NCBI RefSeq assembly: GCF_014109765.1
Contig: NZ_CP059139.1
Location: forward strand, 4,795,001 to 4,859,000
Origin: Pseudomonas berkeleyensis
GTDB lineage: Bacteria; Pseudomonadota; Gammaproteobacteria; Pseudomonadales; Pseudomonadaceae
Direction of reading: 5' to 3'
DNA length: 64,000 bases
Part shown: positions 1 to 10,810 of the stretch, piece after piece
Layout: the number at the start of each line of letters is the position of its first letter
Numbering within the stretch: position 1 is the stretch's first letter
The notes under the pieces: model-generated
Seen by the model: the letters and a program-made list of their open reading frames with translations, nothing else
Databases searched by the model: none
What the model was told of the DNA's origin: nothing
Program-made: the position numbers and the translations under genes

Positions 1-746
<746 letters not shown>

Positions 747-883
747 TCAGCGCAAGGCAGGCAATGCGCCGATCATCACCCGCAGGGTTGCCTCCGTGCA
801 GTTTTGGTTATATTTTATACAGTTAGTGCATATTCATCATGCTCTTCTTTTAATCTTCATTTTTTACTTCAAAAAGCAGCCCT

Positions 884-2314
884 ATGACCTCTACATCTAA
901 AGCGCCGCCGCTCTATCCGAAGACCCATATTCTTGCAGCAAGCGGTGTGGCCGCACTGCTCAGCCTTACCCTTCTGGTGTTTCCGACACGTGAAGTCGAA
1001 GCGCAGAAAACCTTCCTCGACCTGGATCTTGGCAACGATGCCGAGCTGGTACTGCAGGAGAAGGATGACCTCCGAGCGCCACTGCCAGTACCTGGCGCCG
1101 CCTCGCCCTTCGCAAAAATCGAGCAAAGCGCCGACACCAACGCAAACAGCGCAGAACAAGACGCTGAAGAAAACACCCTAGAAACAGCCGACACCACTCC
1201 CCCCTCCGCCCCCAACCACCACAACATCACTGTCAGTAACGGCGATACGCTCTCTACCGTATTCGCCAAGGTCGGCCTGAACGCCAATGATCTGCACGAG
1301 GCGCTCAACAGCAACAAGGAAGCCAAGCAGTTCAGCCGCCTGAAGATCGGACAGGTTCTGGATTTCGAGCTGGGCGAAGACGGCAAGCTGAAAAGCCTGC
1401 AGACCAAACTGAGCGACCTGGAAACCATCCGCCTCAGTCGCACTGACAAGGGCTTCGATTTCCAAAGCGATCTGATCAAGCCCGAGGTCGTCACCACTTA
1501 CAGCCATGGCGTGATCAACAGCTCGCTGTTTCTCTCCGCCAAACGCGCCGGTCTTTCCCATAGCCTGACCATGGATCTGGCCAATGTATTTGGCTACGAC
1601 ATCGACTTCGCCATGGATATTCGCGAAGGCGACGAGTTCGAAGTGATCTATGAAGAAAAGGTGGTGGACGGCAAGCGCGTTGGCACCGGCAACATTCTTT
1701 CGGCACGCTTCACCAACCGCGGCAAGACTTACACCGCCGTGCGTTACACCAGCAAGCAAGGTACCACCAGCTACTACAACGCCAACGGCGAAAGCATGCG
1801 CAAGGCGTTCATCCGTACTCCGGTGGATTTCGCCCGTATCAGCTCGCGTTTCTCCACTGGCCGCAAGCACCCCATTCTGAACAAGATTCGCGCGCACAAA
1901 GGCGTCGACTACGCAGCACCACGCGGTACGCCGATCAAGGCTGCCGGTGACGGCCGCGTCACCCTGGCTGGGCGTAACGGCGGCTACGGCAACACCGTGA
2001 TCATCCAGCACGGCCAACGCTACCGTACCCTCTATGCGCACATGCAGGGCTTCGCCAAAGGCGTGCGCAATGGCTCGAACGTCAAGCAAGGGCAGATCAT
2101 CGGTTATATCGGCACGACCGGTCTTTCCACCGGCCCTCATTTGCACTACGAGTTCCAGGTCAACGGCGTGCACGTCGACCCGCTCAGTCAGAAACTGCCG
2201 ATGGCCGATCCTATCGCCGCCAGCGAAAAGCAACGTTTCATGCAGCTGAGCAAACCGCTGATGGCTCGCATGGATCAGGAAAAGGCCACCATGCTGGCCG
2301 CCAATCAGCAGTAA
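884..2314 (+). CDS. M23 family peptidoglycan metalloendopeptidase, membrane-anchored
   Basis: A 476-residue zinc endopeptidase acting on peptidoglycan cross-links in the periplasm (LytM/MepM-like class; PAO1 PA0667 equivalent). One hydrophobic segment at residues 17-33 serves as signal anchor. A Pro/Ala/Thr-rich linker follows, then an OapA/LysM-like domain (about 105-165, starting NITVSNGDTLSTVF), a connecting domain, and a C-terminal M23 domain (about 305-440). The M23 metal ligands are visible in HKGVDYAAPRG and in HLHYEFQVNG, so the domain looks catalytically intact. Three bases separate it from anmK, which suggests co-transcription and links cell-wall cutting to recycling of the released sugars. 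The exact bond cleaved is not deducible here. Confidence 0.93.
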   Translation: MTSTSKAPPLYPKTHILAASGVAALLSLTLLVFPTREVEAQKTFLDLDLGNDAELVLQEKDDLRAPLPVPGAASPFAKIEQSADTNANSAEQDAEENTLETADTTPPSAPNHHNITVSNGDTLSTVFAKVGLNANDLHEALNSNKEAKQFSRLKIGQVLDFELGEDGKLKSLQTKLSDLETIRLSRTDKGFDFQSDLIKPEVVTTYSHGVINSSLFLSAKRAGLSHSLTMDLANVFGYDIDFAMDIREGDEFEVIYEEKVVDGKRVGTGNILSARFTNRGKTYTAVRYTSKQGTTSYYNANGESMRKAFIRTPVDFARISSRFSTGRKHPILNKIRAHKGVDYAAPRGTPIKAAGDGRVTLAGRNGGYGNTVIIQHGQRYRTLYAHMQGFAKGVRNGSNVKQGQIIGYIGTTGLSTGPHLHYEFQVNGVHVDPLSQKLPMADPIAASEKQRFMQLSKPLMARMDQEKATMLAANQQ

Positions 2315-3409
<1,095 letters not shown>

Positions 3410-3428
3410 GGATGTAGCGAGCAAACGA

Positions 3429-3455
3429 AAACGCCGCGCACTAGGCGCGGCGTTT
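3429..3455. terminator. Bidirectional terminator between anmK and erpA
   Basis: AAACGCCGCGC and GCGCGGCGTTT form an 11-base-pair perfect stem around a 5-base loop. It lies between two convergent genes and has A/T flanks on both sides, so it can serve both. Confidence 0.85.
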
Positions 3456-3472
3456 CATTCCAACGAATCGCT

Positions 3473-3823
3473 TCAGATCGAGAAAGACGAACCACAGCCA
3501 CAGGTCGTGGTGGCGTTGGGGTTCTTGATCACGAAACGCGAGCCTTCCAGGCCTTCCTGATAATCGACCTCCGAGCCTGCCAGGTACTGGAAGCTCATGG
3601 CATCGACCACCAGACTGACCCCTTCGCGCTCGACGATGGTGTCATCTTCAGCGGTGTCTTCATCGAAGGTGAAGCCATATTGAAAGCCCGAGCAACCACC
3701 GCCCGTGACGAACACGCGCAGTTTCAGGCGTGGATTACCCTCTTCATCGACCAGAGTCTTCACCTTGCTGGCTGCACCCTGGGTGAAGTGCAAGGGGGCA
3801 GGGGTGAAGGTTTCGACGCTCAT
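3473..3823 (-). CDS. erpA: Iron-sulfur cluster insertion protein ErpA
   Basis: A 116-residue A-type carrier that passes Fe-S clusters to apo-proteins, including IspG/IspH in the isoprenoid route. The three conserved cysteines are visible as [11 protein letters not shown] in the middle and CGCGSSF at the C-terminus. The N-terminus (about 10 residues before [12 protein letters not shown]) matches ErpA rather than IscA or SufA. It is monocistronic: it converges with anmK across a terminator and has a 128-base gap before the bactofilin gene. PAO1 carries it at the same place (PA0665). Confidence 0.96.
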   Translation of the reverse strand: MSVETFTPAPLHFTQGAASKVKTLVDEEGNPRLKLRVFVTGGGCSGFQYGFTFDEDTAEDDTIVEREGVSLVVDAMSFQYLAGSEVDYQEGLEGSRFVIKNPNATTTCGCGSSFSI

Positions 3824-3951
3824 GCTATGACTCCCGGCGCCATGCGCCCTACTGCGTTAGCAGGTTGTTGAAAACTACCTACGTTGCCTGGCCGTCGCTA
3901 AGAACAGCCTGCTAGGCAAGCATTATCAGCTTGCCCTACAAAATTGGTCAA

Positions 3952-4362
3952 CTATTGCTCGGCATCCACAGTCGCCGGAAGCTCCAGCGGCCGCTCGCCG
4001 TCTTTCAGGTGATAGAGCCGACCTTCGATCTGTGCTCCCATGGCCATTTCCATGAGGCCGTAGTGCAGATTGCCGCGAACCCGGGAGCGCGAACCCAGCT
4101 CAAGGTGACCGCTGGAGAAAACATCCCCGCTTACCTCACCGTCGATCACTATATGGGGGGCGCGAATCTCACCTTCAACCATACCGCCCACGCTGACTCG
4201 CACCAGCCCCTCGGTCGCCAGCAGATTACCGGTGACCCGGCCATCCACCTGTACCGCGCCTTGAAAGCGCATATCACCCACCAGCTCGGCACCGGCGGCG
4301 ATCAGGCTGGTTTTGCCGCTGAAACGCTGCAGGTCGGGCTTGGCCTTGTCTTTATTCCACAT
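3952..4362 (-). CDS. Bactofilin family cytoskeletal protein
   Basis: A 136-residue polymer-forming protein. The core (about residues 15-120) has the bactofilin right-handed beta-helix pattern of repeated short G-x-hydrophobic steps (for example GAELVGDMRFQGAVQVDG, then VTGNL, MVEGEIRAPHIVIDGEV and SGDVFSSGHLEL). Both ends are short and non-repetitive, as is usual. Bactofilins form nucleotide-free filaments that scaffold cell-shape or envelope enzymes; the role in pseudomonads is not established. The start overlaps the 3' end of the upstream coiled-coil membrane protein gene by 11 bases, so translational coupling is likely and the two products may act together. Confidence 0.93.
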   Translation of the reverse strand: MWNKDKAKPDLQRFSGKTSLIAAGAELVGDMRFQGAVQVDGRVTGNLLATEGLVRVSVGGMVEGEIRAPHIVIDGEVSGDVFSSGHLELGSRSRVRGNLHYGLMEMAMGAQIEGRLYHLKDGERPLELPATVDAEQ

Positions 4363-5095
4363 GGGTGGGTATCACTCCTGATTTTATCCAATCAAACGTA
4401 CGATCCAGCGGTTTGTCACCTTCGACTTCCGCACGAACCTTGACCTGCAGCGGCTCGAAGCCGTCAGGCAGTTGCAACTCGCCGAAGCGTCCGGCCTCGG
4501 GGAAAGACTGAAAGTGCTTGAAGGAGAACGGAATAGCAGCCTCGCTCACCTCATCGGACAACGCCGCCAGCTCCAGACTGACGTCCTTGCCGCCCTGCTT
4601 GCCTTCGATGCTGATGCGCAGCTGTCCCTGCAGCGGCTCATCACTGGTACCGACACGACTCATCAGCACTTTGTAGCGGAAACGTTGTGGCACGTCCGTC
4701 GCTTGCAACTCAAAAGCACGCACGCGAATGCCTTCGCGGCGGCTGGCCGGAGCCAGTACGCCTTTGTAGAAAGCCAGATCCTGCTGCTGCTTGAAGATCT
4801 GCTCCTCGAGCAACTTGATGGTACGACGGTTCTGCTCGATGGCCTGCTGGCTGACCTTGTCACTGCTGCCGACCACGGCCAGGCGCTGACGCAACAACTC
4901 CAGTTCCTGATCCTGCTCAGCCAGACGGGTGAGCAGCGTCTGATCATCCCCCTGACGCTGCTGAAACTGTTGCTGAGGCCAATACATGCCGATCAGGAAT
5001 GCTGCCGGCACGGCCAGCAGTAACAGACACAACAGCCAGCGGCGTCGGCGATCACGACGTGGATCGCTGAGGCGAACCTCCCAGGCCGGCGTCAC
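4352..5095 (-). CDS. DUF6776-type membrane protein with coiled coil
   Basis: A 247-residue protein of unknown function. It has a short basic cytoplasmic N-terminus, one transmembrane segment (residues 19-37, [20 protein letters not shown]) and a long heptad-rich coiled coil (about 45-105, rich in Q, L, R and E). A beta-rich periplasmic domain follows to the C-terminus. It begins with GTG whose last two bases form part of the argC stop (GTGA), and its end overlaps the bactofilin start by 11 bases. The tight argC / DUF6776 / bactofilin arrangement is shared with PAO1 (PA0662-PA0664). A role as membrane partner of the bactofilin is my inference. Confidence 0.85.
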   Translation of the reverse strand: MTPAWEVRLSDPRRDRRRRWLLCLLLLAVPAAFLIGMYWPQQQFQQRQGDDQTLLTRLAEQDQELELLRQRLAVVGSSDKVSQQAIEQNRRTIKLLEEQIFKQQQDLAFYKGVLAPASRREGIRVRAFELQATDVPQRFRYKVLMSRVGTSDEPLQGQLRISIEGKQGGKDVSLELAALSDEVSEAAIPFSFKHFQSFPEAGRFGELQLPDGFEPLQVKVRAEVEGDKPLDRTFDWIKSGVIPTHVE

Positions 5096-6126
5096 GGCAG
5101 CAGGGCCGCATGGGACAAGCCGAGACGCTCGTCGAGACCAAAGAGAATGTTCATGTTCTGCACGGCCTGACCGGATGCCCCTTTGACCAGGTTATCGATC
5201 ACCGACAACACCACGACCAGATCGCCACCCTGTGGGCGATGCACGGCGATACGGCAGACGTTGCCACCGCGCACGCTACGGGTTTCCGGATGACTGCCGG
5301 CCAGCATCACGTCGACGAAAGGTTCGTTCGCGTAACGGGTATCGAACAGCGCTTGCAGATCCACCGAGGTATCGGCCACACGTGCGTACAGAGTGGCGTG
5401 AATGCCGCGAATCATCGGCGTCAGGTGCGGCACGAAAGTCAGGCCGACATCACTGCCAGCAGCCAGGCGCAGGCCTTGACGAATTTCCGGGAGATGGCGG
5501 TGGCCCCTGACTGCGTAGGCTTTCATGCTTTCGCCCGCCTCGCAGAACAGGGAGCCGACACTGGCCCCGCGACCCGCACCACTGACGCCACTCTTGCAGT
5601 CGGCGATCAGGCTGGCGGTATCGGCCAGACCCGCTTCGAGCAGCGGAATCAGACCGAGCTGAGTGGCTGTCGGATAGCAACCAGGCACGGCGATCAGGCG
5701 CGCAGACTTGATCGCCTCACGATTGACCTCGGGCAAGCCGTATACCGCCTCGCTCAGCAGCTCCGGCGCACCATGTGGCTGACCGTACCACTTGGCCCAC
5801 TCCTCGGCGTCCTGCAGACGGAAGTCGGCAGACAGGTCGATAACCCGCGTACCGGCGGCCAGCAGCTCCGCCGCCAAGGCATGCGCAACGCCATGCGGCG
5901 TGGCGAAGAACACCACATCACAGGCGCCCAGCGTAGCAACGTCCGGCACGCTGAAGGCGAGATCCGGGTAGTGGCCGCGCAGGTTCGGGTACATCTCATC
6001 GACGCGCAGGCCGGCCTCGGAGCGGGAAGTGATCACGGCCACGTCTGCCTGCGGGTGTTGCGCCAGCAGACGCAGCAGCTCGACACCGGTGTAACCCGTG
6101 CCGCCGACGATACCGACCTTGATCAT
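5092..6126 (-). CDS. argC: N-acetyl-gamma-glutamyl-phosphate reductase
   Basis: A 344-residue enzyme of arginine biosynthesis that reduces N-acetylglutamyl-phosphate to the semialdehyde with NADPH. The Rossmann motif [16 protein letters not shown] lies at the N-terminus and the catalytic cysteine in [13 protein letters not shown] (about residue 150). The ATG at 6126 gives [14 protein letters not shown], matching the family; in-frame codons further upstream would add about 22 unsupported residues. It is first gene of an operon with the DUF6776 and bactofilin genes through overlapping starts, and is divergent from hemJ across 134 bases. Confidence 0.97.
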   Translation of the reverse strand: MIKVGIVGGTGYTGVELLRLLAQHPQADVAVITSRSEAGLRVDEMYPNLRGHYPDLAFSVPDVATLGACDVVFFATPHGVAHALAAELLAAGTRVIDLSADFRLQDAEEWAKWYGQPHGAPELLSEAVYGLPEVNREAIKSARLIAVPGCYPTATQLGLIPLLEAGLADTASLIADCKSGVSGAGRGASVGSLFCEAGESMKAYAVRGHRHLPEIRQGLRLAAGSDVGLTFVPHLTPMIRGIHATLYARVADTSVDLQALFDTRYANEPFVDVMLAGSHPETRSVRGGNVCRIAVHRPQGGDLVVVLSVIDNLVKGASGQAVQNMNILFGLDERLGLSHAALLP

Positions 6127-6260
6127 CCCATGCCCCTTTGCAAAAACCATTGGAAAGGTGCCGATGATAAAGCTGCATCGGCCAAGCTCCAACCGCGGAG
6201 GTGACTCAGGCTGTCAGCTGCCTCTACTATCGAGGCCATTTTCCCGCGCAAGGATCGAAA

Positions 6261-6689
6261 ATGCTCTACCTATGGCTCAAGGCCCTGCACATCATCGCCA
6301 TGGTCTGCTGGTTCGCCGGTCTGTTCTACCTGCCGCGCCTGTTCGTCTACCACGCCATGAGCAGCGATAGCATCAGCCACGAGCGTTTCTGCATCATGGA
6401 GCGCAAGCTCTATCGCGGCATCATGATCCCGTCGATGATTCTCACCCTGGCTCTCGGCATCTGGCTGCTCAGCCTCAACCCCAGCTACTACTTCAGCCAG
6501 GGCTGGATGCACGCCAAGCTCACACTGGTCATCGCTCTGGTGATCTATCACCACCTGTGCGGTGCTCAGCTCAAGCGCTTCGCGCGCTGCGAGAACAGCC
6601 GCGGCCATGTGTTCTACCGCTGGTTCAACGAGGCGCCGGTGCTGGCGTTGCTCGGCATCGTCATCCTGGTCGTCGTTCGCCCTTTCTGA
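6261..6689 (+). CDS. hemJ: Protoporphyrinogen IX oxidase HemJ
   Basis: A 142-residue integral membrane enzyme that oxidises protoporphyrinogen IX to protoporphyrin IX, the penultimate step of heme synthesis. Four hydrophobic helices are evident. The N-terminal LKALHIIAMVCWFAGLFYL with its conserved histidine, and RLFVYH directly after, are the HemJ signature. I chose the ATG at 6261 (MLYLWLKALH); an in-frame ATG 60 bases upstream would give an uncharacteristic N-terminus. The nitronate-monooxygenase-like gene starts 11 bases downstream, so they are probably co-transcribed. Confidence 0.93.
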   Translation: MLYLWLKALHIIAMVCWFAGLFYLPRLFVYHAMSSDSISHERFCIMERKLYRGIMIPSMILTLALGIWLLSLNPSYYFSQGWMHAKLTLVIALVIYHHLCGAQLKRFARCENSRGHVFYRWFNEAPVLALLGIVILVVVRPF

Positions 6690-6699
6690 GGAAATCGCC

Positions 6700-7662
6700 A
6701 TGTCTCTGCCTGCCCTGCTCGAGCAACGCCTGCGTTTACCCCTGGTAGCCGCTCCGATGTTCCTGGTCTCCAACCCTGCCCTGGTCAGTGCCTGCTGCAA
6801 CAGCGGTATCGTCGGTAGCTTCCCGGCACTGAACCAACGTGAAAGCGCAGGTTTCAGCGCCTGGCTCGATGAAATTTCCGCCAGCCTGACAGCCGACGCG
6901 GCACCCTTTGCCGTCAACCTGATCGTTCACCAGAGCAACCCACGGCTGCAGGCGGATCTGGCGATCTGCGTCGAGCGCCGTGTACCCATCGTCATCACCA
7001 GCCTCGGCGCAGTGAAGGAAGTGGTCGACGCGGTGCACAGCTATGGAGGCCTGGTGTTCCATGACGTAACCACCCGTCGACATGCCGAGAAAGCCGCCGA
7101 AGCGGGCGTCGACGGCCTGATCGCCGTTGCTGCCGGCGCCGGTGGACATGCCGGCACCTGGAGCCCGTTTGCCCTGCTGGCCGAGATCCGCCAGTTCTTC
7201 GACAAGACCGTACTGCTGTCCGGCTGCCTCAACCATGGCCACGAAATTCTCGCGGCGCAGTTGCTCGGTGCCGACCTGGCCTACATGGGCACCCGCTTCA
7301 TCGCCACGACCGAGAACAATGCCTCACAGGCATACAAGGAGATGATCCTTGGCGCCCGAGCTGCCGACATCATCCATACCCCCGCCGTCTCCGGTGTACC
7401 GGCCAGCTTCATGCGCCAGAGCCTGGAACAGGCCGGCTACGACCTGAAGCAACTGCAGAACAAGGCCGATATCAACTACGGCGAGAAGCTCAAGCCGATG
7501 GATGAAGAAGCCAAGGCCTGGAAAACCGTGTGGTCAGCAGGCCAGGGCGTCGGCGGTATCGATGATCTGCCATCGGTACAAGCACTCGTGGCACGACTGG
7601 ACAGCGAGTACCGCGCCACGCTGACGCAGAGCCAGCAGTTGGGACAACGCTGGCCGCGATGA
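6700..7662 (+). CDS. NAD(P)H-dependent flavin oxidoreductase, nitronate monooxygenase-like
   Basis: A 320-residue TIM-barrel FMN enzyme of the nitronate monooxygenase (2-nitropropane dioxygenase) superfamily. Visible markers are the N-terminal PLVAAPMFLVSNPALVSACC segment, the GGHAGTWSPFALLAEI phosphate-binding region around residue 155 and the GADLAYMGTRFIAT motif around residue 195. Members oxidise alkyl nitronates, but many related proteins have other or unknown substrates, so the reaction is not certain. The start at 6700 follows the ribosome site TGAGGA and lies 11 bases after hemJ. The stop overlaps the next gene's ATG (ATGA). Confidence 0.88.
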   Translation: MSLPALLEQRLRLPLVAAPMFLVSNPALVSACCNSGIVGSFPALNQRESAGFSAWLDEISASLTADAAPFAVNLIVHQSNPRLQADLAICVERRVPIVITSLGAVKEVVDAVHSYGGLVFHDVTTRRHAEKAAEAGVDGLIAVAAGAGGHAGTWSPFALLAEIRQFFDKTVLLSGCLNHGHEILAAQLLGADLAYMGTRFIATTENNASQAYKEMILGARAADIIHTPAVSGVPASFMRQSLEQAGYDLKQLQNKADINYGEKLKPMDEEAKAWKTVWSAGQGVGGIDDLPSVQALVARLDSEYRATLTQSQQLGQRWPR

Positions 7663-8921
7663 AGCGCCGCCATCTGCTGGGCCTGGGCGCCCTCACCCTG
7701 CTCGGGGGCTGGGCGCTGCGGCCAGATGATCGCGGCCGAGTGCATGATGCCTACTTCGCCGCGCTCAACCAGCAGTTGCAGCGTGATGCCGAGGGCATTC
7801 CGACGCTGCTGATCGATCTTGACCGCCTCGATGCCAACGCGGATCTACTGGCCGAGCGTTTACGCGGTCGCCTGGAACTGCGCCTGGTGGCCAAGTCACT
7901 GGCCAGCAACGGCCTGCTCGACTACCTGGCCAAACGCCTGCAAACCCAGCGCTTCATGGTCTTTCACCAGCCTCAGCTGAACCGTCTGGCTCGCGATTTC
8001 CCGCAAGCCGACCTGCTGCTGGGTAAACCCATGCCAGCACAAGCAGCCCTGACCTTCTACCGCCAGTTGCCGCGATACCTGCCTTTCGATCCAACGCGCC
8101 AACTGACCTGGCTGATCGACAGCGAAGCGCGCCTGTTGCAATACGCCGAACTGTCCAAGGCCTTGCAGCAGCCGCTGCGTATCGCCCTGGAGGTGGATAT
8201 CGGTCTGCAGCGCGGTGGTTTCCCTACACCGCAAGCGCTGGGCCAGGCGCTGCAACACTTGCACCAGCACCCTACGCTGCAACTGCAGGGACTGATGGGC
8301 TATGACGCGCATATCGCCCACACGCCACCCTGGGTCTCGCAGCAACAGGCATTCGCCGACGCCAACGCTCGCTATCGCGAGTTCATTGCCGCTGCTCAGG
8401 CCTTCCCCAAGCTATGGCCCTCGACGCCGCTGCTCAATGGTGGTGGAAGCTTGACCTACCCGCTGCACAGCCAACTGGATACGGCACTCAACGAGATCGC
8501 CGTAGGTTCGGCGTTGCTCATGCCCGGGGAGTTCGATACGCCTCTGCTGGCGCAGCACCAGGCAGCATTGTGGATAGCCAGCCCCTTGCTGAAAGCTGTC
8601 GATGGCGCGCTGCCCTACCTAAAGCCGGTACAGCCCTTGATCGCCAACTGGAATCCAAATCGCCAGCGGGCGTACTACCTCTACGGTGGGCGCTGGCCTG
8701 CACAACCGGTCTCGCCCGAAGGGCTCGACTATGACGCGCTCTATGGCCGCAGTGCCAACCAGGAGCGCCTGATCGGCAGCGCGAGCACTGCTTTGAGCGA
8801 GGACGACTGGGTATTTCTGCGACCCGCCATCAGCGAAGGCCTGCTGGCCGACTTCAATGAGATACGCCTATTGCGACGTGGCCAACTGGTCGGTCGCTGG
8901 AGTCCCCTGCCCGCCGGTTGA
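7659..8921 (+). CDS. DSD1-family PLP-dependent enzyme (alanine racemase N-terminal domain), with signal-like N-terminus
   Basis: A 420-residue fold-type III PLP protein resembling D-threonine aldolase / D-serine dehydratase-like enzymes. The N-terminal barrel begins at TLLIDLDRLDANADLLAERL (about residue 47), with the likely PLP lysine in ELRLVAKSLASNGLL. A C-terminal beta domain includes the conserved GSALLMPGEFD region. Unusually, the first 20 residues are signal-like: MKRRHLLGLGALTLLGGWAL has a basic start followed by a hydrophobic run, so export or membrane attachment is possible. It overlaps the previous gene by 4 bases. The substrate is unknown; D-amino-acid chemistry is the family expectation. 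Confidence 0.8.
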   Translation: MKRRHLLGLGALTLLGGWALRPDDRGRVHDAYFAALNQQLQRDAEGIPTLLIDLDRLDANADLLAERLRGRLELRLVAKSLASNGLLDYLAKRLQTQRFMVFHQPQLNRLARDFPQADLLLGKPMPAQAALTFYRQLPRYLPFDPTRQLTWLIDSEARLLQYAELSKALQQPLRIALEVDIGLQRGGFPTPQALGQALQHLHQHPTLQLQGLMGYDAHIAHTPPWVSQQQAFADANARYREFIAAAQAFPKLWPSTPLLNGGGSLTYPLHSQLDTALNEIAVGSALLMPGEFDTPLLAQHQAALWIASPLLKAVDGALPYLKPVQPLIANWNPNRQRAYYLYGGRWPAQPVSPEGLDYDALYGRSANQERLIGSASTALSEDDWVFLRPAISEGLLADFNEIRLLRRGQLVGRWSPLPAG

Positions 8922-9044
8922 AGCATGACTCCGAACTGTGCTCCAGGCCGCTTGTGCATTGGCCTCACCGCACTCTAGGCTAGGAGCCTGTTCCCCCAAC
9001 GGGCCATCAGCTCACTCCAACTTCCCGCCGACAAGGAAGCTCGC

Positions 9045-10004
9045 ATGAACCAACCGCGCTACAAGATCGTGTTCGACGGCCAATTAATGCCCGAGACCAC
9101 GCTGGAAACGGTCAAGGAAAATTTGGCTCGCCTGTTCAAGAGCGATCAGGCCCGCATCGACAGCTTGTTCAGTGGCAACCCGGTAGCGCTCAAGCGCGAC
9201 CTGGGCGAAAGCGAGGCCGATCAATACCTCAGCGCCTTGCAGAAGGCCGGCGCCAAGGTGCGCAAGGAGTTGGATCAGGCTGCCAACCTGAGCCTGGTAC
9301 CGACCGACGACGAAGTGCAGCAGGCCACGCAGGCCGAGACCTCCAGCATGAGCTGCCCCAAGTGTGGCCACCAGCAAGCCAAGGCCAACGAATGCGCGGC
9401 CTGCGGCATCATCATCGAGAAGTACCTGGCGCGTCAGGCACAACTGGCCGAACAACCCCAGGCCGCAACAACTGCCAGCAACGCCTCGCCCTACGCCCCA
9501 CCACAAGCCAATGTCGCCGAGCGTCTGCCCGAGTTCGGCGAGCTCAAGGTGTTCGGCGTGAATGGCCGCATAGGTCGCGTACGTTATCTGGGCTGGCTGA
9601 TGGCGATGACCCTGTGTTTCATTCCCATCCTGGGAGCATGGATCGGCCTCACTGCGCTCTCCTCGACTCTGGGCATGCTGGTGATCGGCCTGCTCAGCAT
9701 TGCCGCCATCGTCGTCAGCGTCTTTATCGGCGTGCAGCGCCTGCACGACATCGGCTGGTCGGGCTGGCTGCTGCTGGTTCACCTGATTCCGGTCGTGGGT
9801 AGCGTATTCGCCTTGTTGATGCTGATCATCCCTGGCACCCAGGGTGCGAATCGCTTCGGGCCACCACCACCACCCAACAGCACATCGGTCAAGATTCTGG
9901 CCTGGTTGTTCCTGCTGATTCCCATCAGCGGTATCGTTGCCGCCATCGCCATTCCCCAATATCAGGGCTACGCCGAACGCGCCGCCGAATACCAGGAGCA
10001 GTAA
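9045..10004 (+). CDS. Zinc-ribbon / DUF805 membrane protein with pilin-like C-terminal segment
   Basis: A 319-residue protein of unknown function. Residues 1-80 form a small globular domain (KIVFDGQLMPETTLETVKEN...) found in related pseudomonad proteins. A four-cysteine zinc ribbon follows (CPKCGHQQAKANECAACG, about 105-122), then a Pro/Ala-rich linker and a DUF805 membrane domain starting FGVNGRIGRVRYLGWLM with three or four helices (about 170-275). The last segment (about 283-319) contains GIVAAIAIPQYQGYAERA, almost the same as the N-terminal helix of mature type IV pilins. The ribosome site AAGGAAG precedes ATG 9045. The SDR gene follows after 9 bases. PAO1 PA0659 is the positional equivalent. 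Confidence 0.85.
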   Translation: MNQPRYKIVFDGQLMPETTLETVKENLARLFKSDQARIDSLFSGNPVALKRDLGESEADQYLSALQKAGAKVRKELDQAANLSLVPTDDEVQQATQAETSSMSCPKCGHQQAKANECAACGIIIEKYLARQAQLAEQPQAATTASNASPYAPPQANVAERLPEFGELKVFGVNGRIGRVRYLGWLMAMTLCFIPILGAWIGLTALSSTLGMLVIGLLSIAAIVVSVFIGVQRLHDIGWSGWLLLVHLIPVVGSVFALLMLIIPGTQGANRFGPPPPPNSTSVKILAWLFLLIPISGIVAAIAIPQYQGYAERAAEYQEQ

Positions 10005-10013
10005 CCGCCCACC

Positions 10014-10802
10014 ATGCGCAGTTATGCATTGATCACCGGAGCATCCAGCGGCATCGGCCTGGCCATGGCCGAAGCCCTGGCGCGCCGAGGGCGTCACCTG
10101 ATTCTGGTGGCGCGCCGCCGCGACGCGCTGGAAAGCATCGCCTGTGAGTTGGCGCAACGTTTTGGTGTCGAGGTGCTGTTTCGCCTCTGCGACCTCAGCG
10201 AGCCACTGCAACTGTCGGGTCTGCTACATGAACTGGAACAGGGGCAGTGGCGCATCGATCTGCTGGTGAACAATGCCGGGCTTGGCTGCGCAGGCCCATT
10301 CCTGGAGCAGGACTGGAGTCGCGAACGGGAACAACTGGAGGTCAACGTGCTGGCCCTGACACGCCTGTGCCACGCGCTCGGCCAGCACATGGCGCAACAG
10401 GGCGGCGGACAGATTCTCAATGTAGCGTCGATTGCCGCCTTTCAGCCAGGCCCGTGGATGAGCAGCTACTACGCCAGCAAGGCCTACGTGCTGCACTTCT
10501 CCGAAGGTCTGCGTGAAGAGTTGCGCCCGCACGGCATCAAGGTTTCCGTGCTCTGCCCCGGGCCGACGCACAGTGCGTTCTTCCGCGGCGCACAGATGAA
10601 TGTCGCCCGCCTGGAAGGCAGCAAGTTGATGATGAAAGCCGAGGAAGTGGCGCTCATCACGATACGTGCACTGGAGAAGAACCGCGCCATCATCATCCCC
10701 GGTTGGCGCAATCGCCTGTTGGCACTCAGCCCGCGTCTGGCGCCACGCTGGCTGGTACGTAAACTCAGTGGCCGCCTAACTCGGCCATTCACCGGCTCCT
10801 GA
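10014..10802 (+). CDS. Short-chain dehydrogenase/reductase
   Basis: A 262-residue classical SDR. The cofactor motif TGASSGIG is at residues 8-15, NNAG at about 87-90, and the catalytic Ser-Tyr-Lys set appears as NVASIAAFQPG and YYASKAYVL. An Arg pair after the second strand (VARRRDAL) suggests NADP(H). The C-terminal tail (RNRLLALSPRLAPRWLVRKL) is hydrophobic-basic and could touch the membrane. The substrate cannot be told from sequence. It lies 9 bases after the DUF805 gene and converges with the AAA ATPase gene with only 8 bases between. Confidence 0.88.
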   Translation: MRSYALITGASSGIGLAMAEALARRGRHLILVARRRDALESIACELAQRFGVEVLFRLCDLSEPLQLSGLLHELEQGQWRIDLLVNNAGLGCAGPFLEQDWSREREQLEVNVLALTRLCHALGQHMAQQGGGQILNVASIAAFQPGPWMSSYYASKAYVLHFSEGLREELRPHGIKVSVLCPGPTHSAFFRGAQMNVARLEGSKLMMKAEEVALITIRALEKNRAIIIPGWRNRLLALSPRLAPRWLVRKLSGRLTRPFTGS

Positions 10803-10810
10803 ACGGGCCA

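Noticed and set aside
3857..3951. Possible third copy of the MITE-like element between erpA and the bactofilin gene
   Set aside because: It contains CAGGTTGTTGAAAA and GCCTGGCCGTCGC, loosely like the repeat ends, but none of the three long identical blocks is present, so membership is not supported.
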